Below the pieces are notes generated by a model. It ran no database searches. It was not told the origin of the DNA and saw nothing but the letters and a program-made list of their open reading frames with translations. A program made the position numbers and the translations under genes. Positions 1 to 12,771 of a stretch of DNA of 64,000 nt are shown in pieces. This DNA is from Periplaneta americana (taxonomy: Eukaryota > Arthropoda > Insecta > Blattodea > Blattidae): contig NC_091120.1 in the NCBI RefSeq assembly GCF_040183065.1, forward strand, positions 175,588,488-175,652,487. The letters run 5' to 3'. Numbering within the stretch: the stretch's first letter is position 1; the number at the start of each line of letters is the position of its first letter.

Positions 1-744
1 AGAGAACAAGGTGCCGGTGCAGGTGTTACGTGCTGTCTCTTCTCACTTTATAGATCTCTTGGATATGGAGCAACAAGTTTTGATGGCGAAATCATTGCAA
101 TAAGTGAAAGTCTCAGGAATCTTCTATGCCACATCAATAAATTTAAGAATGCAGTTACATTGTCAGACTCCAAAGCAGCTATTCTATCAATAGTCTCTAA
201 ACACACACCTTCACCTCAAACAGCAGAAATAACTAAAATGCTCTCGCAATTAATATCACTCAATAAAAGAATTGTATTCCAATGGATACCATCCCATTGT
301 GGAATCCTGGGAAACGAGAATGTGGATGCTTTAGCAAAGAAGGGCAGCACTGCTACTTACAGACCTGTTAGTAAATCTACGTATTACTCTGTGAAAAGAT
401 TTATTAAATCTACATACTTAGACTTCAACAAACAAAATTTGATAACAAAATCTCAAGAGAAAAAATGGAACTCTCTGCATCATAATCCACAATTAATTCC
501 CAATTTACCACGAAAATCGTCTGTAGCTGCATTTAGATTGGCAACAGGCCATGATTGTTTGGCCAAACACCTGCATAGAATTGGAATATATCAGTCCCCT
601 AACTGCCCATTGTGCAACTCAAACCAAGAAATGGATTCGGAACACCTCAAAATCTGTGCTTCAGTGGCTGGTCATGATAATATCTTTGAAAAATATTGGA
701 ATGCAAGAGGTCAAATGACTTTATTGTCAAACGCCTGGCATTAG
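1..744 (+). CDS. LINE ORF2 C-terminal part: RNase H plus zinc knuckle (5' cut by window)
   Basis: The frame is open from base 1 to TAG at 742-744, so the protein enters from outside the window. Residues 1-110 read as a retrotransposon RNase H domain: a GAGAG start, the acidic residue in FDGEIIAI, the Asp in LSDSKAAI and the His/Asp pair in WIPSHCGILGNENVDALAKK. This is followed by a C-terminal C-x2-C-x9-H-x4-C knuckle (CPLC...EHLKIC). A C-terminal RNase H is typical of I/LOA/R1-group LINEs; the exact clade is uncertain. The stop is followed at once by a short AAC-repeat tail (about 747-762), the 3' end of the element. Shorter copies of the same 3' end lie at 12999-13262 (+) and 29292-29421 (-). 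No frameshift in the visible part, so it is a fairly young copy. Confidence 0.85.
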   Translation, partial: REQGAGAGVTCCLFSLYRSLGYGATSFDGEIIAISESLRNLLCHINKFKNAVTLSDSKAAILSIVSKHTPSPQTAEITKMLSQLISLNKRIVFQWIPSHCGILGNENVDALAKKGSTATYRPVSKSTYYSVKRFIKSTYLDFNKQNLITKSQEKKWNSLHHNPQLIPNLPRKSSVAAFRLATGHDCLAKHLHRIGIYQSPNCPLCNSNQEMDSEHLKICASVAGHDNIFEKYWNARGQMTLLSNAWH

Positions 745-1865
745 AAAACAACAACAACACATATACTTTGATAAAAGGCAAGATCAACATAACGTTTTCT
801 TATTACGTCTTACTGGCACATTATTCATTCAGGTGTAAATCACCACCATTCACTGCCAATTCGTTTTTCTCCCACTGCGAAAGAGCAGTTGCATCTCCCC
901 ACTAAACACGCTTGCTACAACTGCTTATAATGCTGGTAAGTTGTGTGCTTCGCACTTTACTATTAAATATAGGCCTAATCTTAATTACTTTATTCTTCTC
1001 TCTTGCTGTCCTCTTTCCTTGTCTAGGAGTGATATTTATTTTGTTAAAAATGTGTAAAGATGTTAGTCACGAATAATGTCATATAAATAAATTTAATCAC
1101 ATATCTTTTTCTTTATATATGTAGGGGTATAATAATTGTAAATCAGCTAATGGCCAAGTGCTGTGTGTCTGTGTTCTTAAATTATATTTTTAGGATGTTT
1201 TAAGTCGAATTTTATACGACGATATGGAAGATCAGCTATATTATTTCATTTTAAAATACTGAGAATCTGAGATTAAACTTTTTTTTTAAGATTGTTTGTG
1301 AAATTTGAACTAGCTGTGTGCATTTTATGAAAGACTACAGATGCTGCACACTTTTATTTTCCTTCATATTGTTTTATTTTAAATTAGCGTCTGATTGTGG
1401 GTTGACAAGATTACTATATACGCAAAAAATTTACTTACTTCTGTGTAATCAAACTGTAATTCATTACTTGAAAATGCAATGAATACATTAGATGTTACGT
1501 TATTATAAGAACTAGTAAGAGGATCAGGGTTCTTGAATATAAGTTGAAGATCCACAGCTTGATTCAAAAGGTTTAATCAAAACTTCTGCTTTGAGTAAAA
1601 ACCATGATCACAGAATTTCTATGAAGCACTGTGTATACCTAGCCATTGCCACTACTAAACCAGTAATGATAGAGTAGCACTGAAAACATTACGCATTGCT
1701 ACGGTGGTTTATTTATTATTATTTATCAGTTGCATCACACCGTTTAATATTGGCAGCAGATGATGTCGTATATAAGATAATAAAAGAAAATGATGTAAAT
1801 ATTTTTTCAAAATTCTGAAATATTGACCCTTACCTTGTAAGTAAGTACATTCTTCCCCTCATGAT
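745..1865. other. no gene recognised; LINE tail then AT-rich spacer
   Basis: After the AAC-repeat tail of the preceding LINE I see only AT-rich sequence with no splice-flanked coding segment. Short ORFs here have no recognisable motif. Confidence 0.5.
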
Positions 1866-3400
1866 GCTTTACTTACGTACTTACTTAAAAATGGCTTTTA
1901 AGGAACCCGGAGGTTCATTGCTGCTCTCACATACGCCTGCAATCGGTCCCTATTCTGAGCAAGATTAATCTAGTCTCTGCCACCATATCCCACCTCCTTC
2001 AAATCCATTTTAATATTATCCTCCAATTTACGTCTCGACCTCCCCAAAGATCTTTTTCCCTCGCCTCCCAACTAACACACTATATGCATTTCTGGATTCG
2101 TACATACGTACCGGTACTACATGCACTGCCCATCTCAAATGTCTGGATTTGATTTTTCTAATTACGCCAGGTGACGAATACAATGTGTGCAGTTCTGCTT
2201 TGTGTAACTTTCTCCATTCTCCTGTAACTTCATCTCCCTTAGTCCCAAATATTTTCCTAAGCAACATATTCTCAAAAATCCTTAACCTCAGTTCTTCTCT
2301 CAAAGTGAGAGTCCAAGTTTCACAACCATACACAACGACCAATAATGTAACTGTTTTATAAATTCTAACCTTCAGATTTTTTCAGAGCAGACTGGATGAC
2401 AAAAGCATTTCAGCCTAATAATGACAAATATTGCCCCTATTTATTCTGTGTTTAATTTCCTCCTGAGTGTCATTTATATTTGTTACTGTTGCTCCAAGGT
2501 ACTTGAATTTTTCCACCTCTTCAAAAGATAACTTTCCAATTTTTATATTTCCAATTCGTATTATGTTCTTAAGACATAATCATATATTTTGTTTTTTCGA
2601 GATTTACTTTCAAACCTACCTCTTTACTTGCTTCAAGTAAAATTTCCGTGTTTTCCCTAATAGTTTGTGGATTTTCTCCTAACATATTCATGTCATCCGC
2701 ATAGACAAGCAGCTGATGTAACCCGTTCAATTCCAAACCCCCTCTGTTATCCCAGACTTTTCTAATAGCATATTCTAGAGCAAAGTTAAAACATAAAGGT
2801 GATAGTGCATCCCCTTGCTTTAGTCCACAGTGAATTGGAAAAGTATCGAACAGAAACTGGCCTATATGCACTCTGCTGTAAGTCTCACTAAGACACATTT
2901 TAATTAATCAAACTAGTTTCATGAGAATACCAAATCCAATAAGAATATTATATAAAACTTCTCTCTTAACCTAGTCATACACCTTTTTGAACTCTATGAA
3001 TAACTGATTTACTGTACTTTTATACTCCCATTTTTCTCCAATATCTGTCAAATTTGAAAAATCTGATCAATAAATCGATCTATTATGCCTAAAACCAAAT
3101 TGATGATGCCCATTATTTTCATCCACATACAGAGTTAATCTTCTCGAAAGAATATTGGACAAAATTTTGTACATCAAAAAAAGTGATATTCCTCGAAAGT
3201 TACTACAGTTAATCTTTTCTATTATTTTGATGCAGTTTTCTTTTCCCAAATAGCAAGTATAAGCTTACATATCTCGCTGGATAATGCACTTCCATCCTCT
3301 TGTGTTAATTCTGCTGGAATTTATCAATGCCTGGAGACATACTTTTCTTGTCTTTTATTATCCCTCTTATTAGTGGACTGTACTCTATCACCTGTATAAA
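1866..3400 (-). mobile_element. RTE-like LINE, 5'-truncated, decayed (copy A)
   Basis: Minus-strand copy of the family that recurs at 15.5, 25.1, 33.7, 46.3, 49.6 and 58.5 kb. Reading on -, 3400 to 1866, it encodes reverse transcriptase pieces in shifting frames: FRGISL (fingers), the primer-grip region around [13 protein letters not shown], the catalytic box VYADDMNML, then the C-terminal CETWTL and RHLRWAVH segments. The 3' end is CCTTAAAAGCCA-like followed by a GTAA repeat, seen here as TTAC repeats at 1866-1893. Several stops and frameshifts make it a dead copy. YADD with an RWxGH-type C-terminus and microsatellite tail fits the RTE group by recall; a phylogeny was not possible. Confidence 0.85.
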
Positions 3401-3886
3401 TTTGGTGCTTATATTGTGTACATCATGTATTGTACATAAATAATGATGAATAAATTAGGGAAGTAATACGTAATTATTTCAGTACTGCTTAATCATTTCT
3501 GGCTCCATAAAATGGTTTAGTTATAACGGTGCTTAATGGCCCATAGTGCCACAGGTTGAACCTAGCAGCCATCAATTTCTGTTCATACATTGTTTAAATG
3601 CAGCCATGTACATATTGTCGAAGTTTTTGACCAAATCTATTGAATAATACTATTTCTGTACAATCAAAGGTGGGAATTAATTACATTTGAGATATAGGTT
3701 TTACCGGAAATATCCAGAGTGCTTTTTAAGCTGTGTTCTTCCATTGTGAGACTCTGTCTAATGGGCAACAATAAATCACTTCTGGCCAGAAGGTTTGATG
3801 AACTCAGGATACATTTAATTGATACTTCATTATGAGTTTAAATTCTGTGTAAGTCTGTACAAACCAAAATTCACAGACAAATCTCG
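3401..3886. other. no feature recognised
   Basis: AT-rich sequence between two transposon relics; no coding, tRNA-like or inverted-repeat structure seen. Confidence 0.4.
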
Positions 3887-4112
3887 TGTATGGGCGAAAA
3901 CAATTAAGATTTTTGCCCTGGAGGCAAGTCTTCTGAGTTCAGCTGCTTGAATTTTTCTGACTGTAGCGCTCTCCAAATTAAGTGAAACGGGACACTAGGA
4001 AATTTCGTTGCAAAACATAGTCGCACTGTTCCACAATTCTTTGTTATCAAGTAACACTCAACAAGATAAATCCTTTGTTGTAATAATGTAAACTTTTGTG
4101 GTGCCATATTAA
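3887..4112 (-). pseudogene. transposase N-terminal HTH fragment (DUF4817-like)
   Basis: A minus-strand ORF starts MAPQKFTLLQQRIYLVECYL and continues with CFATKFPSVPFHLI. The FTLxQRxFxVExYF...RxKFP pattern is that of the N-terminal helix-turn-helix (DUF4817-type) of arthropod Tc1/mariner-related transposases whose catalytic part carries QDGAPAH and WPARSPDL. The same protein family is represented at 63770-64000. The reading frame is lost after about 70 residues and no catalytic part follows downstream. Family assignment is by recalled motif only. Confidence 0.55.
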
Positions 4113-4428
4113 GCCACAATCTTCAACTAAGATGTACGTACATCAATACAAACGTCAACAGAGCTCAAAGGCAACTGAACAGCAGCTATCAGTTGCAATG
4201 TGAACATGTGCTGTGTCCTTGGAAGGCAGGGACAGAGAGAGACTGTAGCGGACCCTGATGCTGGGCCCTCTCGCTGCCGAGTACCATAGAGAATATCATA
4301 GACTGCTCTGTATTAATGAGAATCTGACAACTAAACACAAGACAGAAATGGCGCAATAGTGAAAGATCAAAATTCTAATAAAGGCACAGAATAGACATAT
4401 TATCATATTTTCTCTGGTTTTGAAATTA

Positions 4429-5248
4429 CAGTAGAACTTGGTTATAACGACATCCAAGGGACCTTAAACATTATGCTGTTATAAACGAGTGTCGTAGTAA
4501 CCGAGATTCACATTATCAATATAGTAGGTGGAAAATGAAAAATAACAAACTTAATTAGACTTATTTTAGATTTATGTATTGACTTTTAAGCCTACAATGA
4601 ACATAATAAAATACACGTAGGCCTACATTTATAAATACAGTATTCTGTATTAAAACAGTTTGTTCAATACTCACCAAACTACCTTACTTAGAAGTGAAGT
4701 AATCAGTCATTTTACTCTGTTGTCTTCTACTTTCCCAATACACACTTTCTAGTGCTAAATTACGTTCTATGTTCATAATTTCAGTTGCAATTTCACTGCT
4801 CCCTTCCCTAGCTTCATAGAACATGTTCATAATTCTAATGACTTCTAAAGTGTCACTCACTTCTTTAGTGACTATACTGCGTTAAACTTGCGTGCACTTA
4901 GTGAAAACTTCCTGTCGAAACTGATCTAATACCGCATGAATTCGGGTAGGTTACAATGGGGTGGGGAATCCGCCTGCATTCCAGAGATTTATGACAGAAG
5001 GAGACTAAAGAATTTGTCAGGGTCAGATTTCAACAAAATATTTCTTAAAATACTTTGGTTCTTAGAAAATCTTATTCCAAACTGAGGTTGAAAATGACGT
5101 TATATACGAGGTAGACACATATGCGTTTGTCGTATTAAGCAAGGTAGGAAAGCATATGTCTTATGGGGAATTAGTTGGGACCACAGAATATTTGACGTTA
5201 TAGGCGAGATGACGCACAAAACGAGGTCACTATAACAAAGTTCTACTG
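4429..5248 (-). mobile_element. pogo/Tigger-like DNA transposon, internally deleted
   Basis: The ends are inverted: CAGTAGAACTTGGTTATAAC on the left and the complement of CAGTAGAACTTTGTTATAGT on the right, each next to TA, the expected target duplication. This is a typical Tigger/pogo terminus. Inside, the minus strand at about 4695-4880 reads ...IMNIERNLALESVYWESRRQ followed by KMTDYF. A basic stretch ending in a TDYF-like tail is how many Tigger transposases finish. The DNA-binding and DDE parts are missing, so this 820-bp copy is non-autonomous. Confidence 0.7.
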
Positions 5249-5250
5249 TA

Positions 5251-6537
5251 TAAGGAACCAAACAGCATTGCAAAACCTACTTGCAATGTCAGAATGAACA
5301 TCCACACTCCATCATACAGTGCAAACAAATCTTACAATATGCAATCACTCTTCCCCACAATCAATATAGTCTGTTCACAATACTGCTCGATAATAAATAG
5401 AATTGGTTCTTCTTACAGTAACAGAATTTCAGCTTGCAGTGAAATATGAACTAAGTGTATTCCGAGTTCATTCAACCTTCTGCCCAGCAATGATGCATCT
5501 TTGCTTGTCTGACAGTGGCGGAACACCATGCAAAGGACACTCAGAATTTAATTATAGTTCAAATTGATATTAACAAATTTTCTATTCACAGATTTTTATG
5601 TCATCACAACAGTTTAATCTTAAGAAAGAGATTTGAATATAATTTTCAACATGTATATAATTAAAACATGCATATCAAACTTGATTGATAAGATGGAACT
5701 CGACCTAGCAAAGGTTGGTTTCATTTTATAAAGAAAGAGAACTGTAAATTCTCATAATTACTTATGTTCAAAATACTAAAATGTAAGTTACACAGAATTT
5801 GTGGATATGTCAAGTTACTATTGTTTACAGAATTCTTTTCTTACATTATCAAAATATTTGCACATTCGCTGTGTTGTTCTCCATTTTAAACAGGAGTTTC
5901 CTTAACAAAACCTGCTATTTTTAAGAAATCTGTTATCGTACAAAATTTCAGGATCCTACATTGAACGCTGCTTGTTCTCCCATCTCAAATGTTCGCATGG
6001 CTGCCTTGATGGAATCAATGAAGGTAGGGATAAAAAAAAGAGTTGCGTTAGGGTGACATGATCGCATGACCTTCATATCAAGTTTATGAAAATAGGACAT
6101 TTTGTGAAAAGTGATAAGACAGTTATCATTACACGTTACAACGCATGTTTCTGCACTGTTTTCTATTTGAAATCAGCCTGCAAACAACATAGACATTTTG
6201 TATTTTTTTTAACAGTCTTACTAGTTGTATTACATTTGTCAGCGTGCTGCATATGAGAAATTATTTTTTTTTTACATACACATGCAAGCGTATTTTTTAG
6301 ATGGGTGGGATGGAAGGTTATATACCTCTTTCTGTCTCTGCATGTTTTAAAAACAGAGTGATTCATGACATGTGAATGGAATGTTGTGAAAATGTGTTTG
6401 TCTCCAATGGCGGATCTTTGATTTTTACTTAATTTTCTTTCTTGCTTCCCAGTACAAATTTCTTGTTTCTCCTACTTTTATTGCGAATTATGCACTGAAA
6501 TGTTGACCGTTTAGCTGCTATTACAGAGAGAAATAAC
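5251..6537. other. no feature recognised
   Basis: AT-rich spacer; ORFs are short and lack motifs. No inverted or tandem repeat large enough to report. Confidence 0.4.
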
Positions 6538-6539
6538 TA

Positions 6540-7683
6540 TGAGCTATTCCACCTCAAATCGACCAAAATATAGAGAAAATTGACCTTACAATTTCTAAAT
6601 ACAATGAAACTTTTTTTGTACGTAGAGAACTGTGATACAATGCTTTGTGCAAAGTTTGAGGCATCAGAACTTCATAGTGTTTAAATTAAAAATATTTAAA
6701 TTTATCGTATTTTCATAAAATTAGCAACTTTAAACTGTTGTAGCTCCGAAACCCTTTCACCCAATGATCAAAATCATTGTTTATTTTGATGCTGAGAAAT
6801 TAAAGTTTATATTAACATATAAACAGATTTTATTACCTTTTATGGAAATGGAGAAATTTAGATTTTTCCTCATTAAGACGCCTTTACCTAGGAAAAAATA
6901 TTTTAAAAATATATCGTTAGATTCAGCATTGAAAGTACAAATAAACACATATTTTTTTACTGATGGTATGTTGATAAGAAAGTATTGAAAATATCAAATA
7001 AAGAAAATAAATAGTACACGCGTGAACTAACCAGCTGACTGTGAGACGGGAGCTAGCCAAGACAAGCAAGGCCAGGAGACAAACACGTGATGTTTCGTCT
7101 AGTAGCGCATAGCTGGGCCAGCTTTATCATAAGTTTTCATAAACACAGGAGTAAAATGACGCCCAACGCTCACTTATCATCTTTCGGCCAGTGTGTGTGG
7201 TACTGCGCCGTTCAAGTCTAGGCGTGTGAAAATAATCTATTTAATACCCTCGAAACTTATTGCCGTACCACTAAGCAAACAATGCCGAATTCCTCTTAAT
7301 AATGCAAGGTTTTTTCTCAATATTTTTTTTACATTTTTACAAATGAGCAAAAAGCCTAAAAGTAAGTAAAATCAGATTATCTGTCTCTCTGTACATAATA
7401 AAAATAAGGATTACTTCTTATCATAACCTACCAAATGTCAGCTTCAAAATGAGCTCTCGTTCAATGTTCTACAGTAAATGGTTCCAGTTTTCTGAGTGCT
7501 GAAAGAGGCTTGTTTTTCTAAAATACGCTAAATTTGTCGCTCAACAATACGAAAACCGTTTGACTTTCGATAGTATATTTTTGCAAATGCATTCTCCTTA
7601 GCACCTTCTATAAATAGGGAAAAACTTAGAGTATAAAAAGAATGCGAGGTTTTTTACTGATCGATTTCATATGGAATAGCCCA
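6540..7683. mobile_element. non-autonomous TIR element, about 1.14 kb
   Basis: Left end TGAGCTATTCCACCTCAAAT and right end (complement) TGGGCTATTCCATATGAAAT match at 17 of 20 positions and continue as CGACCA/CGATCA. Both ends abut TA (6538-6539 and 7684-7685), consistent with a TA duplication. The interior holds no transposase-like frame. Superfamily not recognised. The right end sits directly against the SINE that starts at 7686. Confidence 0.65.
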
Positions 7684-7685
7684 TA

Positions 7686-7975
7686 TGGAGCACAATTGGT
7701 AGAGCAATTGGCTGCAGACTGGAAGATGCCAGGATCAGTTCCAAATGGTGGGAGGATTTTTATCATTGCCAAAACTTCCAGAATTGCCCAGGGGTTCACT
7801 CAATCTGTCAAATTGAATACTGAGTCTTCCATGGGGATAAAAAAGGCAGCAATCAGAGCATGTTGCTGACCACACCACCTCATTCTAGAGCTGAGGTCGT
7901 GAAAGTATGGCTGTCTGCCTCCGTGCTCTCTAGCACCCCCATGGCATCTCAAGAAAATACCTTTACCTTTTTCCC
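7686..7975 (+). mobile_element. tRNA-derived SINE (family of 62.8 kb), diverged
   Basis: Starts GGAGCACAATTGGTAGAGCA, a degraded tRNA head (compare AGGTAGCTCAGTTCGTAGAG at 62.8 kb). The body then runs parallel to that copy: ATTGCCAAAACTTCCAGAAT, GGTTCACTCAATCTGTCAAA and GACCACACCACCTCATTCTA. It ends in a pyrimidine-rich CTTTACCTTTTT tract. The first bases of the head were probably lost where the TIR element inserted. Confidence 0.7.
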
Positions 7976-8909
7976 TACATATGGAGAAATATTTCATGCA
8001 TTTTACTGGGAAGTCAGAAAGAAATGTCGCAGGACACATAATGGTATTTGGAAAACTGACAACATATTCAAAACTTTATAAAAATAATCTCAAAATATTG
8101 TTACAGTGTCATGAGCTTTGAAAGAGGAAAATTTGAAATTTAATTTGATCATCATAACGCTTAGGAAATTGGAAATTCACATCCTTCTACTCTTGTCAGA
8201 TGGAGACAGACCACTAAGCCACTTAGCTGATTTCTCTACTGCAAAGAAATGGGGTAACCTGCAATTTTCTCATCTCATTGTGGCAGAAATTTTCGCTGAG
8301 TTTCAGTGACTCTTCTACATGGACACACAGCACTTCAAATAAGTGCTATAGAGAGAAACAGTATTTTAAATATACCGGACATTGTTGATTAGTTAAAGTA
8401 GTTATTGTGTTCAACTAGTCATTGGTTATGTACATCTTATCTTTGTTGGTTTTTCGGATATAGTACCTCTATCATGAATCATCAACATATAATTAAAGGA
8501 AGATTGAAATAAAGTATAAATTTTATTAAATGAACACATCCGAGACAGATATCTTTGTGTTATGTGTGTGCATGAATGCTTGTGTTTATCTTGGCAGTTT
8601 ATTTTGTTTTTTACTTCTTGTCGTCATAGGATTCTGTTACGTGAAATATATTACCATACTATGCACTCTCAGTTATAAATGTCGAATTTCCATAATAACT
8701 TTTTTATCCCAAAAGTAAGATACGATGTAAATTTATTAGACTTGTAACTAAAAATTTAGAGGTGGGGAGGGGGGGGGGCAGTACTAAGATTTGTGTAAGA
8801 ACATTATTTGCATTAAATATGTGTGTTGAACATTGAAAATTTATATTACAATAAAAATACATCAAAGTAGTAGTGTTCTAGACGTTAAATTCTAATCTTA
8901 CACAGTATA
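7976..8909. other. no gene recognised
   Basis: AT-rich sequence with a G-run at about 8762-8778. Nothing else stands out. Confidence 0.4.
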
Positions 8910-9790
8910 CAGGGCGATTCAAAAGTCTGGCGACATAAACAAACTCCATTATTAGTACAGATAGCGAAAAACGGAAAGAGGGGAAAGTTGTTGGAAATAT
9001 GTACTTTTCATCTACTGTACTTGAATTTTCAATGTAGAATACACCATTGAGACTGTACACTAGTAGGACACAACCACTAGTCCTAATGCCACCACATTAG
9101 TTGACTTTTCCGCTAGTTCTAGTGGATTTTAGTCGTCCTGGTTGGCAAGTTGGTATAGCGCTGGCCTTCTATGCCCAAGGTTGCGGGTTCGATCCTGGGC
9201 CAGGTCGATGGCATTTAAGTGTGCTTAAATGCGACAGGCTCATGTCAGTAGATTTACTGGCATGTAAAAGAACTCCTGCGGGACAAAATTCCGGCACATC
9301 CGGCGACGCTGATATAACCTCTGCAGTTGCGAGCGTCGTTAAATAAACCATAACATTTCACATCTAGTGGATTTTATATATGTATTATTTAACATGGACG
9401 TACAGAGTTTAGTGGTTATTTAACTTCTCACAGTGCAAAGAAACATTTCTTTTATTGATAAGAATTCAGGGGAATTTCATTCTTGCCTGATGGTTATCCC
9501 TGAACTTGTATTGGCAACACTGCTAGTTATCGTCGTCATTTCGTAATTTACCCGACACACTACGTATCTAAAATCCGCTGAAACTAGCGGAAAAGCCACT
9601 AATTTGGCACAATTGGGACTGGTGGATGTGTCTTACTGATGTACGTCCCCAACGATGCATTCTACATTGAAAATTCAATCACATTAGATTGAAAACTACA
9701 GATTTCCAACTACTTTCCCCTCTTTCCGTTTTTCGCTATGTGCACTAATAACAGAGTTCGTCTTTGTCGCCGGACTTTTGAATCACCCTG
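8910..9790. mobile_element. foldback-type MITE with inverted arms of about 220 bp
   Basis: Left arm 8910-9131 and right arm about 9556-9790 are inverted copies (CAGGGCGATTCAAAAGTCTG against CAGGGTGATTCAAAAGTCCG at the tips). Homology runs through AGCGAAAAACGGAAAGAGGG to CTTTTCCGCTAGTT. Both tips abut TA. The loop is about 180 bp plus an inserted SINE. No coding capacity. CAGGGTGATTCAAAAGT tips are common on Tc1/mariner-related MITEs of insects (recall). Confidence 0.75.
9132..9362 (+). mobile_element. tRNA-derived SINE with 14-bp target duplication
   Basis: The head has a pol III A box (GGCAAGTTGGTATAGCGCTG) and B box (GGTTCGATCC) inside a tRNA-like fold. A non-tRNA body with GCGACAGGCTCATGTCAGTA and a GTTAAATAAACCATAAC end follows. 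TCTAGTGGATTTTA occurs on both sides (9118-9131 and 9363-9376), an exact target duplication, so the ends are firm. It inserted into the inner end of the left foldback arm. Confidence 0.9.
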
Positions 9791-9792
9791 TA

Positions 9793-11799
9793 GTATTTCA
9801 GAAAAGAACATGCTAATGCAAATTGAAGGATGTTGGATTGCCTTTTCGTTCACATATTGTTGTTCCACTAAGGCTTTGTTCTTGTCTTTTTCCAGCTCTT
9901 TGCCACTCTTTTTATCTGGTTATTCAGTCTTGAGTTCTAGGCATTTTTTTTCTACTATTAGCCGTTAATTGTTATAAGTAATAGTGTTATTGTTGTAGTA
10001 ATAAATAACGTAGTTTTTGTGGATAAGATATAATACGTTAGTTGAACAATATATTGTTATATTTTAGTTAATTGTTCTCATCAGAAGTAGTTGCTGATTT
10101 ATTATAAATTGCTTTAAGAAATCATTATTTGCTTTCAGTGATGTCTTTATTCTATTTACAATCAATTGTCCAGGCTTTTAAACTTGAGTTTTTATATAAT
10201 ATATTCACGCCTTCCTTTCTGTGTCTGTCTGGTTGTTTGTATAATTTTATAGTACCAGTTAATTGTTTATATATTTATATTCCTACACTGCTCTTTATTG
10301 CAATTGCATTGCAGCAGTCACAAGGTTATTTTAGTGTTACAATATTTAATCGCATTTATTGATAATCTTTCAATTAAATTATGAATTACAATTATTCTTC
10401 CCTCTGTCCTCCAAGGATGGGTGTCATCATCATCATCATCATCGGATAAAGAGTGGAATTGTGTTTGGGGAAATGGGAGTACCCCGCAAAAACCTTTCTG
10501 AACACTGTCACTGTCAATGCCACTTGCACCTAACTGGAGTGTTAAAACTTGTTTACCAGCATGTTCTAATGCTTAGTTCATAAGATTAATTTTATAAAAT
10601 TACTGATGGATCCATATTTCTCAATGTCTTTATCATATAAAGTAAACTTTATGGATAAACAAACAGAAAAATATGGTGAGCCAAAAGGAAATATATTTGC
10701 ATGCAGTTTCTGATGCTCTCATTAATTTTTTGGAAGAAAGCATTCCTGGTGTCGAGATTAAGAGATATTTGTAGTTATTAAACACTTCAGAATAATATTT
10801 TATAGAAAAATGAAGTTTCAGATTGCTTTAGCTTTCTTAAATTTCTGATTTCTAGAAATTTGAATTTTCATTGTATATGACAAAATTTGTTTTTTGAAAA
10901 CTTCTGTGGACAGATGGGTATTTAACACGTGTTTCAGAGTTCATTAATAATCCAGTGATATATGCATTTTAATGACACCCCTGAGTCATCTGCCTCTTAA
11001 ACAGAGTCAGTAATGAGCTCTGAAATACTGGAGATAATTGTATCTATGACAATTTGAAGCCCATAATGTCCACCATAGCTGTAATGCCTGTTGATTGTTA
11101 TAATATTAAGCTGTCAAATGACACTCGTTCTCTGTTCTTGAAGAGATAATACATTTCTTTGAAGGGAATTCTCACAAATTAAAAAAGTTGAGAAATCACA
11201 TTAAGTCTGGTTGGTATCATTAGCGAATCTGTAGTGTTGAAATTCAAGTGAATACATTATTTAAAATATGTTGTATTATTGTTGTGTTTTCAGCTTTAAG
11301 TGTAATGACTGTAATAAGAAAGGTTGGGTTAATGGTAAGGATCCTCAAATACTTAGCAGCCATATGTTTATAATTCCATATATATATATTGAATAATAGT
11401 TGATCAGTGTTATGTATTGAAAGCACAAGGGTTAGATATGATTTTGAGTTAATAAATCGTGAAATTTTGGAGTAAAAAATATATAAATATAACTACGTCC
11501 ATATATGTTCATATCTAACTTCCACTGAGTCAGTCAAATGAATTTAATTATTTGGAATGCCCCGAAAATATCATATTCTTTCCCTTCCTTCCTGTCACCT
11601 AAACCATAGCTAGATCTACTCTTCGAAATTGTGTGCATTCTGCTAAGAAGTACTGATTTACTGTATAGTTAGCCTTGGACCTTTGTTATTAAAATAAAGT
11701 GTGTGTTGTATGATAAATAGTTACTGTATGTTTGGAGATAAAAAGCTTAGTCGATTCTAATTAGAATTTTTAAAGAAGTTTTGATTAGATTGAGTATTA
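9793..11799. other. no gene recognised; short ATC repeat
   Basis: About 2 kb of AT-rich sequence. Only a short ATC microsatellite (about 10423-10444) is notable. No exon with credible splice sites or protein motif. Confidence 0.4.
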
Positions 11800-12771
11800 G
11801 TGAGTGATAAAGCACCTGCTTTTGAAAGCATGGTCCAGCAAGCAAATTTATCCGTATATAGTGGATATGTTGATGAATCATTGGCCTTCATACACCACCA
11901 TAAACAAACAAATGGGTTGCGGAATTTAAGAGAGGAAGATTGGAGATCAAAGATGAACACCGTTTCTGCAAACACTTCAGAAAATATTGATGCCATGCGC
12001 GACATGATTTTAGAGAATCAAAGAATTGTGCTCAATCATATATCAGAGACTTTGAAAATTTCCTATGAATGCATCTTTCATATCATACATCATGCTTTGG
12101 TATGAGAAAATCACCTGCTAAATGGATTCCTAAATGCCATAATGCTTAACAGAGATGACAGTTTTCATGTTGCTCTGCCATCATTTTGAAAAGGATTCAT
12201 CTAACTTTCTGGATTGTATTATAACTATGAACGAAATGTATATCCACAGTATGATCCAGAAAGGAGAGAACAATCAAGAGAAAGAAAACACTCTGGTTCT
12301 CCTTGCCTAAAATAAATTTCACATTCAAAAATTCGCAGGAAAGTTCTGTGGATCAATTTTTTTTAGGACGAAGATGGAATAATTATGGCAGACTACTTAG
12401 AACAAGGTAAAACTGTGATGGGAGTGTATTATTCTTCATCATTAACTAAAATGGTGGGGAAATGTCGTAAACTTTTCAAAGGTGTTTTGTTCTTGCAAGA
12501 CAGTGTACCTGTCACAAGTTCCTAATTGCATTGCAGAAAATTGTTGGAAATTGGCTTTGAATTGATTGAGCATCCCCTATATTGACCAGAGTTAGACCTC
12601 TCAGATTACAATTACCCATTTCCGAAGAAAAAAATTGAGAGAAAGAAGTTTTCGTCAAATGAAGCAGTATTAAGTATTGTGGAAGAGAGATTTGCTAACC
12701 AAGGCAAACATTATTTTTTTGGGCTTAGAATTGCTTTAGCATCGTTCTAAGTGAGTAGAGTTAAAAAGTGT
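11800..12771 (+). pseudogene. mariner-family transposase, near full length, decayed
   Basis: Three frames together give a mariner protein. N-terminal HTH part: LREEDWRSKMNTVSAN, then NIDAMRDMILENQRIVLNHI and SETLKISYECIFHI. Catalytic part: a degraded first-Asp motif around IVTM-like sequence near 12230. Then DGIIMADYLEQGKTV (12372 on), FLQDSVPVTS (normally LQDNAPxH) and PLY*PELDLSDY, the degenerate PYSPDLxPSDYxLF. The end is NEAVLSIVEERFANQGKHYF. Many stops and indels; the catalytic His/Asp residues are altered, so it is dead. I could not find terminal inverted repeats. Confidence 0.75.

Noticed and set aside
9101..9346. 81-codon ORF near 9.1 kb
   Set aside because: Lies wholly across a tRNA-derived SINE on its tRNA head and body.
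10359..10583. ORF with a His run
   Set aside because: Produced by an ATC microsatellite; no other coding signal.
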